A stretch of 18,528 bases of DNA, taken from contig CAMDGP010000016.1 in NCBI GenBank assembly GCA_945897765.1, positions 1-18,528 of the forward strand. The letters are read 5' to 3'. Of this stretch, positions 1-7,599 are shown one piece after another; the first letter of the stretch is position 1; every line of letters begins with the position of its first letter. Both the position numbers and the translations under genes were made by a program. The DNA is from Chitinophaga pinensis. Its GTDB lineage: Bacteria; Bacteroidota; Bacteroidia; Flavobacteriales_D; Crocinitomicaceae. The notes under the pieces were generated by a model. It worked only from the letters and a program-made list of their open reading frames with translations, was not told the origin of the DNA and searched no databases.

Positions 1-576
1 ATTGATGCAGTTGCTTTAATTATACATCCTGATAATAAAGACACTTTAATAACCATAGAAAAACTAAAATCTATTTTAACCTCTCAAAGCTCAAAATGGC
101 CAACTAGTGGAGATGAAATCAATTTAGTTTTTGACCGTTTGTATTCAGCTAATTTCAATTATTTGGTAACCTTAGCTAATGTTAAAACTATTTCTAAAAA
201 TGTGTTCGCAGCTAAATCAAATAAGGATGTAATTAAATATGTCAAAAACAATAAAAATGCAATCGGAGTGATTGGTTTAAATTGGATTTCAGATGAAGAA
301 GATTTTGAAGCCCTTAATTTTCTAGACGGAATAAAAGTAATGAGTGTATCAAAAACGGAGAAAGGCGAGTACTTAAAGCCTTATCAGGGTTACATTTATA
401 CGAGAGAATATCCTTTGACAAGAGATATTTGGTTAATCAATAAAGGAAGTAGATCAAGTTTGAACACAGGTTTTGTGCTTTTCATGATAGGAGATAAAGG
501 TCAAACAATCGTACAAAAATCAGAATTGGTACCCGCCAATGCACCCGGTAGATTGATTCAAATGTCGACAGAATAG
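1..576 (+). CDS. PstS-like phosphate ABC transporter substrate-binding protein, 5' end missing
   Basis: The reading frame is open from the first base and ends with TAG, so 191 C-terminal residues are visible and the start lies outside the window. The visible part begins with a segment typical of PstS proteins (IDAVALIIHPDN, then LKSIL). It ends with a conserved block: YPLTRDIWLINKG, then GFVLFMIGDKGQ, then SELVPANAPGR. These place it in the periplasmic type II phosphate-binding family. No PstC, PstA or PstB gene follows. In many Bacteroidota a PstS-like protein of this kind sits after ExbB/ExbD/TonB genes and before a TPR gene; only the TPR neighbour can be seen here. Its role could therefore be phosphate capture, or a function tied to a TonB system. 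A TTG codon at 139 is only an internal in-frame codon, not the start. The family call is confident; the exact ligand is not shown. Confidence 0.85.
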   Translation: MDAVALIIHPDNKDTLITIEKLKSILTSQSSKWPTSGDEINLVFDRLYSANFNYLVTLANVKTISKNVFAAKSNKDVIKYVKNNKNAIGVIGLNWISDEEDFEALNFLDGIKVMSVSKTEKGEYLKPYQGYIYTREYPLTRDIWLINKGSRSSLNTGFVLFMIGDKGQTIVQKSELVPANAPGRLIQMSTE

Positions 577-615
577 CAGAAATGCATAAAAAAGCCTAAT
601 ATCTTAAAAGGAATA

Positions 616-645
616 TTGTCATAATGTAAAGGATTTCTATTTTTG
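616..645 (+). promoter_or_regulatory. Bacteroidota-type promoter for the TPR gene
   Basis: A TTG (616-618) is followed after exactly 19 bases by TATTTTTG (638-645). This matches the Bacteroidota housekeeping sigma pattern TTG-N17-23-TAnnTTTG. Transcription would start near 651, leaving a leader of about 36 bases before the ATG at 687. It suggests the TPR gene can be transcribed separately from the PstS-like gene. Confidence 0.65.
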
Positions 646-686
646 GCAAGAGAATTGATAAACAAAGAAAAAGAAAATTAATTATT

Positions 687-2294
687 ATGAAACTCTTAAA
701 TACATTAGCACTAACAATTTTTACTAGTGCGCTTTCATTTGGTCAAACATTGCAAGACGCAATTCATAAAACAGACAATGAAAGATACACTGATGCATTC
801 AATGCATTCAACAGTCTTGTTGCAAAAGAACCCAACAATGGTGAAAATTATTTTTATTTCGGCGATTATTATTTGCTAAAAGGTGAATTAGATTCAGCTA
901 AATTGATGTGGAATAAAGGCTATGCAGTTGACCAATTAAGCCCAATGTCTGTTGTCGGTAACGGTAGAGTTTTGTGGTTAAAAGGTGATCAAGCTGCTGC
1001 TAAAGCCGAGTTTTTAAAAGCTCAAACCTTAACGAAGAAAAATAAAATTAAAAATGCAGAGGTAAATCGTGGGATTGCCAAAATTTATATTGAAGCACCA
1101 ACAAAAAATTTAGATGATGCAATTTTATTATTGGATGATGCAATTTTAAAAGACCCAAGAAATGAAGACAATTTTCTATTATTAGGTGATGCTTTACTTG
1201 AAAAAACACCAGATAATGGTAGTGCTGCTATTAAAAATTACAATAAAGTCTTAGAGATCAATCCAAAATCTCCAAGAGGAATTGTTCGCGTAGCTAAATT
1301 GTATCAACGAGCTAGAAATTATGAATTAGCAAATGAAAAGTACAAAGAAGCGAAAGGGGTTGATTCAACTTACGCACCAGCATTTAGAGAAAATGCAGAA
1401 TTAAATATGCAATTCAAACAAGCTAATAAAGCAATCGAAAATTGGAAACGCTATTTAGAACTTAACAATACAACTGAAGCTAGATACAGATATGCAACTT
1501 CAATGTTTATTGGAAAACAGTACTGTGAAGCAATTACTGAAATAAACAACTTAAAACAAAGAGGTTTTTCTAATTTCTATACAGAAAGAATGTTAGCATA
1601 TTCTTACCTTGAATGCACAACTGAAACGGATGCTTTCAAAAAAGGATTAGAAGCTAGCGATAAGTTTTTTGCAATTGCTCCTAAAGAAAAAATCACTTAC
1701 CTTGATTACAAAAATAAAGGTGCACTTTATAGTAAATCTGGTTCGGATTCTTTAGCAATTTTAGAATATGAAAACGCATCAAAATTAAGTGAAGTGGCTG
1801 CAAAAGATTTGGCTGGTGATTTGGCTAAACTTTATTCAAAAGCTAAAAAATATGACAAAGCAATTGAAGCATATAACTTTAAAGCAACACTAAATAAACT
1901 TAGTCCAGCAGAAGAATATGATTTAGGGAAATGTTATTATTTCGGACCAAAAAACTATCCTTTAGCTGACAGTGCGTTTGCAAGAGTATCAAAACTTTCA
2001 CCTAGTTACGCTCCAGCTTACTTATGGAGGGCACGTTCTAACTTTCAATTAGACCCTAAAAATGAGAAATGGTTATGTGAACCTTTTTACGACAAGGTAA
2101 TTGAAATCGTAAAAGTTGAAGATAGAGGAACACCTTCAAATAAAGCCATGGTGATGGAATCTGCAAAATACTTAGGTGATTATTATGTGCGTTCTGAAGC
2201 GAAAGATTTAGTGAAAGCGAAAACATATTGGGAAATCGTAATCGCTTTAGATCCAGCTGATACTCAAGCGAAAACATTCTTAGGTTTAAAGTAA
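687..2294 (+). CDS. Exported tetratricopeptide repeat protein
   Basis: A 535-residue protein with an N-terminal signal peptide (about residues 1-20, ending SALSFGQ), so it is probably periplasmic or attached to the envelope. The rest is helical TPR-type repeats. Clear repeat units lie near residues 50-86, 161-198, 199-234, 233-262, 372-410 and 490-530, recognisable by the W/Y-G-A-Y-A-P spacing and by ends such as LEINPKSPRG and IALDPADTQA. TPR arrays bind other proteins, and no catalytic motif is visible. It follows the PstS-like gene with a 110-bp gap, carries its own promoter, and is closed by a strong terminator. TPR genes next to PstS-like and TonB-system genes are common in this phylum, so a role in envelope assembly or energy coupling is possible, but this is inferred from context. 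The ATG at 687 is the only start that gives a full signal peptide. Confidence 0.85.
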   Translation: MKLLNTLALTIFTSALSFGQTLQDAIHKTDNERYTDAFNAFNSLVAKEPNNGENYFYFGDYYLLKGELDSAKLMWNKGYAVDQLSPMSVVGNGRVLWLKGDQAAAKAEFLKAQTLTKKNKIKNAEVNRGIAKIYIEAPTKNLDDAILLLDDAILKDPRNEDNFLLLGDALLEKTPDNGSAAIKNYNKVLEINPKSPRGIVRVAKLYQRARNYELANEKYKEAKGVDSTYAPAFRENAELNMQFKQANKAIENWKRYLELNNTTEARYRYATSMFIGKQYCEAITEINNLKQRGFSNFYTERMLAYSYLECTTETDAFKKGLEASDKFFAIAPKEKITYLDYKNKGALYSKSGSDSLAILEYENASKLSEVAAKDLAGDLAKLYSKAKKYDKAIEAYNFKATLNKLSPAEEYDLGKCYYFGPKNYPLADSAFARVSKLSPSYAPAYLWRARSNFQLDPKNEKWLCEPFYDKVIEIVKVEDRGTPSNKAMVMESAKYLGDYYVRSEAKDLVKAKTYWEIVIALDPADTQAKTFLGLK

Positions 2295-2309
2295 ATAAAG
2301 TATAAAATT

Positions 2310-2347
2310 AAAAAAGGGTGGAAGTTAGTTCTTTCACCCTTTTTTTG
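2310..2347 (+). terminator. Rho-independent terminator after the TPR gene
   Basis: A stem formed by AAAAAAGGGTGGAAG (left arm, 2310-2324) and CTTTCACCCTTTTTT (right arm, 2331-2346) contains one G-T pair and closes a TTAGTT loop. The right arm runs into a T tract. It separates the TPR gene from the atp promoter. Confidence 0.85.
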
Positions 2348-2441
2348 TCATAAAATTTTGTCACAAATTCTTTTAATTTCTTAGATAACATAAGCGAAAA
2401 AGAGAATGTATACAAGAGAATAATGAAAAGTTAAAATATTA

Positions 2442-2471
2442 TTGTTTGTTAATAAAGTTTAACTACCTTTG
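2442..2471 (+). promoter_or_regulatory. Promoter of the atp operon
   Basis: TTG (2442-2444), a 19-base spacer and TACCTTTG (2464-2471) match the Bacteroidota TTG-N19-TAnnTTTG promoter. Initiation is expected near 2477, about 31 bases before the atpB ATG at 2508. It is the only good promoter match seen between the upstream terminator and atpB. No other clear promoter was seen within the atp cluster, which suggests a single transcript. Confidence 0.75.
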
Positions 2472-2507
2472 CACAAAATTTTGAAAACCTACAGTAGAAA
2501 TTAGTAC

Positions 2508-3617
2508 ATGATGCGTTCAAACTTATTCAAAATAGTAGCTTTGGTAATTGTAACCATGCTCAATTTTTCTTATTCTTTTGCTGAAAAAAACGAAGTAAAA
2601 AAAGAAAAAGAATTCAATGTTGGTGAGATGATTATGCACCACATTAAAGACGCTCATGAATGGCACCTTTTTGGTCCAGAACATGGAGGAACGAGCATTT
2701 ATTTACCAGTTATTTTAATTGACAACGGACTTAAAGTGTTTTCTTCTTCCAACTTTTATCACGGAGCTAAAGATTCAGTTTTAGACGAAACTTCAAAGGA
2801 ATACATTTATTTCAATAAAGGTAAAGGTGCTGCTAAAGATTATGCACTTTGCCACGAAAAAATCTACAAATTAGAAGAAGGTAAATTACACTTCAAAGAA
2901 GGTCACCCTCACAATGCTAAACCATTAGATTTCTCAATAACTAAAAACGTGCTTTCATTATTTATGGGTACTTTTTTAACGTTGATTATTTTGTTAAGTG
3001 TTGTTCGTTTTTATAAGAAAAATGGAGCCGTTGCGCCAAAAGGTGTTGCAAAATTTTTAGAGCCAATCATTATTATGGTGCGTGACGATATTGCTAAAGC
3101 AAACATTGATCACCATAAATATCAAAAATACGTTCCTTATTTATTGACTATTTTCTTTTTCATTTGGTTCAATAATATGTTAGGTTTGATTCCTTTCCTA
3201 CCAGGAGGAGCTAACTTAACCGGAAATATTACAGTAACTTTCTTCTTGGCTTTTTGTACTTTGATTGTAACAGTATTTTCAGGCAACAAAAATTACTGGG
3301 GACACATTTTTTGGATGCCAGGAGTACCAGTACCAATGAAATTCTTTATGATGCCTATTGAATTAATTGGAATCATCACAAAACCATTTGCTTTAATGAT
3401 TCGTTTGTTTGCGAACATCACGGCAGGACATATTATTGTATTAGCGTTAATTTCAATCATCTTCATTAATAAAAATGTTGCTTGGGGAGGATTGTCAGTT
3501 CCAATGGCATTGTTTATCTCTGTCTTGGAGTTATTGGTAGCATTCTTACAAGCATTCTTGTTTGCAATGTTATCATCATTGTTTATCGGTGCAGCTGTTG
3601 AAGAAGCGCATCATTAA
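2508..3617 (+). CDS. atpB: F1Fo ATP synthase subunit a (Fo)
   Basis: Subunit a forms the two proton half-channels facing the c-ring. The channel part holds the diagnostic MIRLFANITAGH motif with the essential arginine at residue 299, and the last helix carries Gln348 in LLVAFLQAFLF. Earlier conserved pieces include FIWFNNMLGLIPFLPGG (about 218-234). At 369 residues it is about 100 longer than the E. coli protein (271). The extra length is N-terminal: a signal-peptide-like segment (1-25, ending FSYSFAEK) and a hydrophilic, His-rich stretch (about 26-145) before the first Fo helix at about 146. Such an extension is usual in Bacteroidota. The start is either of two adjacent ATGs at 2508 and 2511. 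First gene of the operon, 25 bp before atpE. No atpI/atpZ precedes it. Confidence 0.97.
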   Translation: MMRSNLFKIVALVIVTMLNFSYSFAEKNEVKKEKEFNVGEMIMHHIKDAHEWHLFGPEHGGTSIYLPVILIDNGLKVFSSSNFYHGAKDSVLDETSKEYIYFNKGKGAAKDYALCHEKIYKLEEGKLHFKEGHPHNAKPLDFSITKNVLSLFMGTFLTLIILLSVVRFYKKNGAVAPKGVAKFLEPIIIMVRDDIAKANIDHHKYQKYVPYLLTIFFFIWFNNMLGLIPFLPGGANLTGNITVTFFLAFCTLIVTVFSGNKNYWGHIFWMPGVPVPMKFFMMPIELIGIITKPFALMIRLFANITAGHIIVLALISIIFINKNVAWGGLSVPMALFISVLELLVAFLQAFLFAMLSSLFIGAAVEEAHH

Positions 3618-3642
3618 TTAGTAATTTTTTAATCTATATAGT

Positions 3643-3855
3643 ATGTACGGAAGTATAGCAGCAATTGGAGCAGGTTTAGCAGTGTTAGGAGCAGGTTTAG
3701 GAATCGGTAGAATCGGTGGTTCTGCAGTAGAAGGAATCGCTCGTAACCCAGAAGCTTCAGGAAAAATTCAAACAGCTATGATTATCGCAGCAGCGTTAAT
3801 CGAAGGTGTTGCTCTATTCGGAGTAGTAGTTGGTCTACTAGGAGGAGCGAAATAA
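3643..3855 (+). CDS. atpE: F1Fo ATP synthase subunit c (Fo ring)
   Basis: A 70-residue two-helix hairpin that forms the rotating c-ring. Helix 1 is Gly-rich (GAGLAVLGAGLGIGRIGG). The polar loop is ARNPEA, with Asn where many species have Gln. Helix 2 carries the ion-binding carboxylate Glu54 in AALIEGVALFG. The position after the Glu is Gly rather than Ser/Thr, and no Gln aligns with Q32 of the Ilyobacter Na+-type subunit. This points to proton rather than sodium coupling, by inference. It is followed at once by a terminator-like hairpin, so its mRNA may be made in excess over the distal genes, which would suit its high copy number per complex. Confidence 0.97.
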   Translation: MYGSIAAIGAGLAVLGAGLGIGRIGGSAVEGIARNPEASGKIQTAMIIAAALIEGVALFGVVVGLLGGAK

Positions 3856-3858
3856 TTT

Positions 3859-3899
3859 AAAAATCATGTTTTAACGGTTGGTTAAAACATGATTTTTTT
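3859..3899 (+). terminator. Intra-operon terminator-like hairpin between atpE and atpF
   Basis: A perfect 17-bp stem (left arm 3859-3875, right arm 3881-3897; core ATCATGTTTTAAC) with a GGTTG loop is followed by T residues to 3899, then G and four more T. It has the form of an intrinsic terminator but lies inside the atp operon, 29 bp before atpF. No promoter matching the Bacteroidota pattern was seen between it and atpF, so distal genes probably depend on read-through. It could also act as a 3' stabilising structure for a processed atpBE message. Confidence 0.7.
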
Positions 3900-3927
3900 G
3901 TTTTAAAAAAAATTAAAAAAAGATACA

Positions 3928-4422
3928 ATGGATTTAATACTACCAGATTTTGGATTACTATTTTGGACAGCATTGGTATTTTGTTGTTTATTATTTGTTC
4001 TAACAAAGTTTATTTGGAAACCAATTCTTTCTGCTGTAAATGCAAGAGAGCAAAAAATTACAGAAGCGTTAGAATTAGCTGATAAAACGCGTGCAGAAAT
4101 GCAAGCTTTACAAGCTGAGAACGATAAAATCTTAAAAGAAGCAAGAGCTGAAAGAGATAACATCTTGAAAGAGGCGAAAGAAGCTGGAAATACAATGATT
4201 GAAGCTGCAAAATCTAAATCTAAATTAGAAGCAGATAAAATCGTTGAAGCAGCAAGACTTTCTATCAATAGTGAGAAAGCAGCAGCGATGGAAGAATTGA
4301 AAAATCATATTGCAACATTGTCTTTAGAAATCGCTGAGAAAGTTGTTAGAGGTGAATTAGCTTCAGACGAAAAGCAAAAAGCGTTAGCTGATAAATTTGC
4401 TGGTGACATTAACATGAATTAA
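3928..4422 (+). CDS. atpF: F1Fo ATP synthase subunit b (peripheral stalk)
   Basis: A 164-residue subunit b. It has one N-terminal membrane helix (about residues 8-27, LLFWTALVFCCLLFVLTKFI) followed by WKPI and a long charged coiled coil rich in Ala, Glu and Lys (about 35-150), which forms the stator reaching the F1 head. Its length is normal for the family (156-170). Only one b-type gene is present, so the stalk is probably a homodimer. It is followed 7 bp later by atpH, which suggests translational coupling. The ATG at 3928 lies after an A-rich leader without a clear Shine-Dalgarno site, normal for this phylum. Confidence 0.96.
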   Translation: MDLILPDFGLLFWTALVFCCLLFVLTKFIWKPILSAVNAREQKITEALELADKTRAEMQALQAENDKILKEARAERDNILKEAKEAGNTMIEAAKSKSKLEADKIVEAARLSINSEKAAAMEELKNHIATLSLEIAEKVVRGELASDEKQKALADKFAGDINMN

Positions 4423-4429
4423 TTTCAAT

Positions 4430-4963
4430 ATGAAATCAACGAAATCAGCTTCAAGATACGCGAAAGCATTATTAGAATTGGCAATCGAACAACAAAAACT
4501 CGAAAGCATTGAATCTAATATGTCTCGTATTTTATCAGCGGCTAAAGAAACAAATGAATTTCAAGTATTCTTAGATTCACCAATCATCAATCTTGATAAA
4601 AAAGTAGCTGTTTTAAACAGTTTATTTGGAGAATTTGAACCGTTAACCCTTTCTTTTTTAGCATTGATTACTAAAAATGGAAGAGAACGTTTGATTACTG
4701 AAATTGCACAGTCATATATTTCTCAAGTAAAAGAATTTAAAGGAATTATTCCGATTTCTATTACAAGTGCAAGAAAATTAGACGAAGCAACAAAAGCAAC
4801 AATTTTAGCTAAGATCAATGCAAGTGTAACTGGTACTTTAGAAATTACTGAATTAATAGATGAAAGTCTAATTGGTGGTTTTATTGTTACTATGGGTGAC
4901 AAACAAATTGACGCATCAGTTGTAAGCCAATTGGCTAGAATGAAACAACAATTAACAAAATAA
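4430..4963 (+). CDS. atpH: F1Fo ATP synthase subunit delta (F1 stator)
   Basis: A 177-residue delta/OSCP-family protein that joins the peripheral stalk to the top of the alpha3beta3 head. The N-terminal six-helix domain starts SASRYAKALLELA, which is characteristic. The C-terminal domain contains TGTLEITELIDESLIGGF followed by IVTMGDKQIDASV, the conserved family signature. The length is the usual one. It sits between atpF (7 bp) and atpA (27 bp) in the standard order. Confidence 0.96.
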   Translation: MKSTKSASRYAKALLELAIEQQKLESIESNMSRILSAAKETNEFQVFLDSPIINLDKKVAVLNSLFGEFEPLTLSFLALITKNGRERLITEIAQSYISQVKEFKGIIPISITSARKLDEATKATILAKINASVTGTLEITELIDESLIGGFIVTMGDKQIDASVVSQLARMKQQLTK

Positions 4964-4990
4964 TTATAAGCACAATTAATACAAAACAAA

Positions 4991-6565
4991 ATGGCAGATA
5001 TTAAACCAGCAGAAGTTTCAGCTATCATTAGAGAACAACTTTCGGGTTTTCGTTCAGAAGCTGAGCTACAAGAAGTTGGAACCGTTCTTCAAGTAGGAGA
5101 CGGTATCGCTCGTATTTACGGAATGAACGGTGTTCAATACGGTGAATTAATTGAATTCAACGATGGTGTTCAAGGAATCGCATTGAACTTAGAAGAAGAC
5201 AATGTTGGAGCGGTAATTCTAGGTCGTTCTTCAAGCGTGCGTGAAGGTGACACAGTTCGTCGTTTAGGAAAAATTGCTTCAGTGAAAGTTGGAGAAGGAA
5301 TGGTTGGACGTGTAGTTGATACATTAGGACAACCAATCGATGGTAAAGGACCAATCCAAGGCGAATTATACGAAATGCCAATCGAGCGTAAAGCACCAGG
5401 GGTTATCTTCCGTCAACCAGTAAATGAGCCGTTACAAACGGGTATCAAAGCTGTTGATGCGATGATTCCAATCGGTCGTGGACAACGTGAGTTAATCATC
5501 GGTGACCGCCAAACAGGAAAAACTACAGTTGCAATCGATACAATTATCAATCAAAGAGAATTCTTCGATAGAGGAGAGCCTGTATATTGTATTTATGTAG
5601 CTATTGGACAAAAGGGTTCGACAGTTGCTGGAATCGTTAAAAAATTAGAAGATGCTGGAGCAATGGCATACACTACAATCGTAGCGTCAAATGCTTCTGA
5701 TCCTGCACCGATGCAGTTTTATGCTCCAATGACAGGTGCTGCTGTTGGTGAGTTTTTCCGCGATTCAGGACGTCCTGCATTAATCGTATTTGATGACTTG
5801 TCAAAACAAGCGGTAGCTTACCGTGAGGTATCTTTATTATTACGTCGTCCTCCAGGCCGTGAAGCTTATCCAGGTGACGTATTCTACTTACACTCTCGTT
5901 TGTTAGAGCGTGCTGCTAAAATCATTGCAGATGATACAATTGCATCACAAATGAATGATTTACCTCCGTCTATTAAACATTTAGTGAAAGGTGGTGGTTC
6001 ATTGACTGCATTACCAATTATCGAAACTCAAGCGGGTGACGTTTCTGCTTATATCCCAACTAACGTAATTTCGATTACAGATGGTCAGATATTCTTAGAA
6101 GGTGATTTGTTCAACGCAGGTATTCGTCCAGCGATTAACGTTGGTATCTCTGTATCTCGTGTTGGAGGTAATGCACAAATCAAATCAATGAAAAAAGTGG
6201 CTGGTACTTTGAAATTAGACCAAGCACAATATAGAGAATTAGAGGCGTTTGCGAAATTTGGTTCTGACTTAGATGCTGCTACAAAATCAGTATTGGATAA
6301 AGGAGCAAGAAACGTTGAAATCTTGAAACAAAAAGAAGGTGATCCATATCCAGTTGAAAAACAAATTGCGATTATCTATGTAGGTACAAAAGGATTGATG
6401 CAACGCGTTCCAATCAATAAAGTGAAAGAATTCGAAAAAGATTATTTGACTGTTTTAGAAGCGAAACATGCTGATGTTTTAGTTGCATTGAAAGCTGGAA
6501 AATATACAGACGAAATTACAGACACGTTGACGAAAGTTGCGAAAGAAGTAGCTGATAAATATTAA
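4991..6565 (+). CDS. atpA: F1 ATP synthase subunit alpha
   Basis: A 524-residue non-catalytic nucleotide-binding subunit of F1. It shows the N-terminal beta-barrel (about 25-95), the P-loop GDRQTGKTT (171-179), the Walker B-like ALIVFDDLSKQ (263-273), the VAYREVSLLLRRPPGREAYPGD core and the arginine finger in SVSRVGGNAQ (Arg390, matching E. coli Arg376). Between LLERAAK and GGGSLTALP there is a segment of about 25 residues (IIADDTIASQ and onward, 311-335), longer than the short SEEY-type linker of E. coli. I recognise this as a feature of Bacteroidota alpha subunits. The matching beta subunit is not in the window. Codon use is richer in C-ending codons than in nearby genes, as expected for a highly expressed gene. 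Confidence 0.98.
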   Translation: MADIKPAEVSAIIREQLSGFRSEAELQEVGTVLQVGDGIARIYGMNGVQYGELIEFNDGVQGIALNLEEDNVGAVILGRSSSVREGDTVRRLGKIASVKVGEGMVGRVVDTLGQPIDGKGPIQGELYEMPIERKAPGVIFRQPVNEPLQTGIKAVDAMIPIGRGQRELIIGDRQTGKTTVAIDTIINQREFFDRGEPVYCIYVAIGQKGSTVAGIVKKLEDAGAMAYTTIVASNASDPAPMQFYAPMTGAAVGEFFRDSGRPALIVFDDLSKQAVAYREVSLLLRRPPGREAYPGDVFYLHSRLLERAAKIIADDTIASQMNDLPPSIKHLVKGGGSLTALPIIETQAGDVSAYIPTNVISITDGQIFLEGDLFNAGIRPAINVGISVSRVGGNAQIKSMKKVAGTLKLDQAQYRELEAFAKFGSDLDAATKSVLDKGARNVEILKQKEGDPYPVEKQIAIIYVGTKGLMQRVPINKVKEFEKDYLTVLEAKHADVLVALKAGKYTDEITDTLTKVAKEVADKY

Positions 6566-6640
6566 AAATTACAGATTGGAAGATTTCAAATTACAGATTA
6601 TTAATCAATTTGTAATTTTAAAATCTGCAATCTGCAATCC
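6566..6640. repeat. Long imperfect palindrome between atpA and atpG
   Basis: The 84-bp gap between atpA and atpG is almost filled by an inverted repeat. The left arm (about 6568-6597) contains ACAGATTGGAAGATTTCAAA then TTACA. The right arm (about 6609-6639) contains TGTAATTTTAAAATCTGCAA then TCTGCAATC. Their reverse complements agree at most positions around a short centre. Short direct repeats (ATTACAGATT twice; CTGCAATC twice) lie within the arms. It resembles a dispersed palindromic element rather than a terminator, because it is AT-rich and ends in an A-run on the coding strand. Only one copy is present in this window. Confidence 0.65.
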
Positions 6641-6649
6641 AAAAAAAAG

Positions 6650-7525
6650 ATGGCTAATTTAAAGGAAATACGTAATAGAATTACCTCCGTTGGATCCACA
6701 ATGCAGATTACTTCTGCAATGAAAATGGTTTCTGCGGCGAAATTAAAGCGTGCACAAGATGCGGTTACGGCTATGCGTCCTTATGCTGGAAAATTGAAAG
6801 AGATTCTGGAAAATTTAAGTGCAACGCTTGATTTATCTGAAAACGCTTATTCAGAAACGAGAGAAGTTAAAACCGTTTTAATAATTGGAATTACTTCAAA
6901 TCGAGGTTTGTGTGGAGGTTTCAACAATAACATCATCAAAAGAGTTGCGGCTATTCAACAACAAGATTATGCAAATTCTAATGTGAAGTTATTGTGTTTA
7001 GGCAAAAAAATTAAAGACGCTTACAAAAACACTCCTAATTACTACATGAATCCAACATTAGCTCCTTTAGAGGATGTTTACGCTGATTTGAAATTCGAAA
7101 ATGTTGCTAAAATTGCGGATGAAGTAATGCGAGGTTTCAAAGCTAATGAATACGATAAAGTAGTTTTAGTTTACAATCGTTTTATCAATGCAGCGACCCA
7201 ATCAATTCAAACAGAACAGTTTTTACCTATAATTCCAACAGTTTCGGAAGGAACTAATTCAAACTCAGATTACATTTTTGAACCTTCAAAAACGGAGATT
7301 GTTGAAGATTTAATTCCAAAATCATTAAAGTTGCAAATTTTTAAAGCAATTCGCGATTCTTTTGCTGCTGAGCACGGCGCACGTATGACAGCAATGCACA
7401 AGGCTACTGACAACGCGAAAGACCTTCAGAAGAACTTAAAACTAAGCTACAATAAAGCTCGCCAAGCGGCAATTACAAACGAAATCTTAGAAATCGTTGG
7501 TGGTGCAGAAGCATTGAATGGATAA
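6650..7525 (+). CDS. atpG: F1 ATP synthase subunit gamma (central shaft)
   Basis: A 291-residue gamma subunit, the coiled-coil rotor shaft inside the alpha3beta3 head. The N-terminal helix is typical (MANLKEIRNRITSVGSTMQI, then TSAMKMVSAAKL). The C-terminal helix is also typical (MTAMHKATDNAKDL, then ARQAAITNEILEIVGGAEAL). The Rossmann-like middle contains TSNRGLCGGFNNN (about 80-92), and the overall length is normal. It is the last gene of this operon. A terminator follows instead of atpD-atpC, so the beta and epsilon subunits must be encoded elsewhere, as in other Bacteroidota. The start is the ATG directly after an A-run at the end of the palindrome. Confidence 0.97.
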   Translation: MANLKEIRNRITSVGSTMQITSAMKMVSAAKLKRAQDAVTAMRPYAGKLKEILENLSATLDLSENAYSETREVKTVLIIGITSNRGLCGGFNNNIIKRVAAIQQQDYANSNVKLLCLGKKIKDAYKNTPNYYMNPTLAPLEDVYADLKFENVAKIADEVMRGFKANEYDKVVLVYNRFINAATQSIQTEQFLPIIPTVSEGTNSNSDYIFEPSKTEIVEDLIPKSLKLQIFKAIRDSFAAEHGARMTAMHKATDNAKDLQKNLKLSYNKARQAAITNEILEIVGGAEALNG

Positions 7526-7542
7526 AATAAATCAATTTTTAT

Positions 7543-7577
7543 AAAAATCCCGTTTCATTTGAATCGGGATTTTTTTT
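7543..7577. terminator. Terminator after atpG, probably bidirectional
   Basis: AAAAATCCCG (7543-7552) pairs with CGGGATTTTT (7565-7574), and TTCA/TGAA in the loop can extend the stem. T-runs follow on the plus strand (to 7577) and, because of the A-run, also on the minus strand. It lies between the convergent atpG and DUF2141 genes and can end both transcripts. Confidence 0.88.
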
Positions 7578-7599
7578 GTATACCTTTTTAAACTAAGAT

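Noticed and set aside
3903..4268. Minus-strand open frame of 121 codons over atpF
   Set aside because: It is antisense to the well-supported atpF coiled coil, is composed of low-complexity Ser/Ala/Leu runs, and shows no family motif.
4723..5028. Minus-strand open frame across the atpH-atpA junction
   Set aside because: Both plus-strand genes are certain; the antisense frame has no recognisable domain and crosses the gene boundary.
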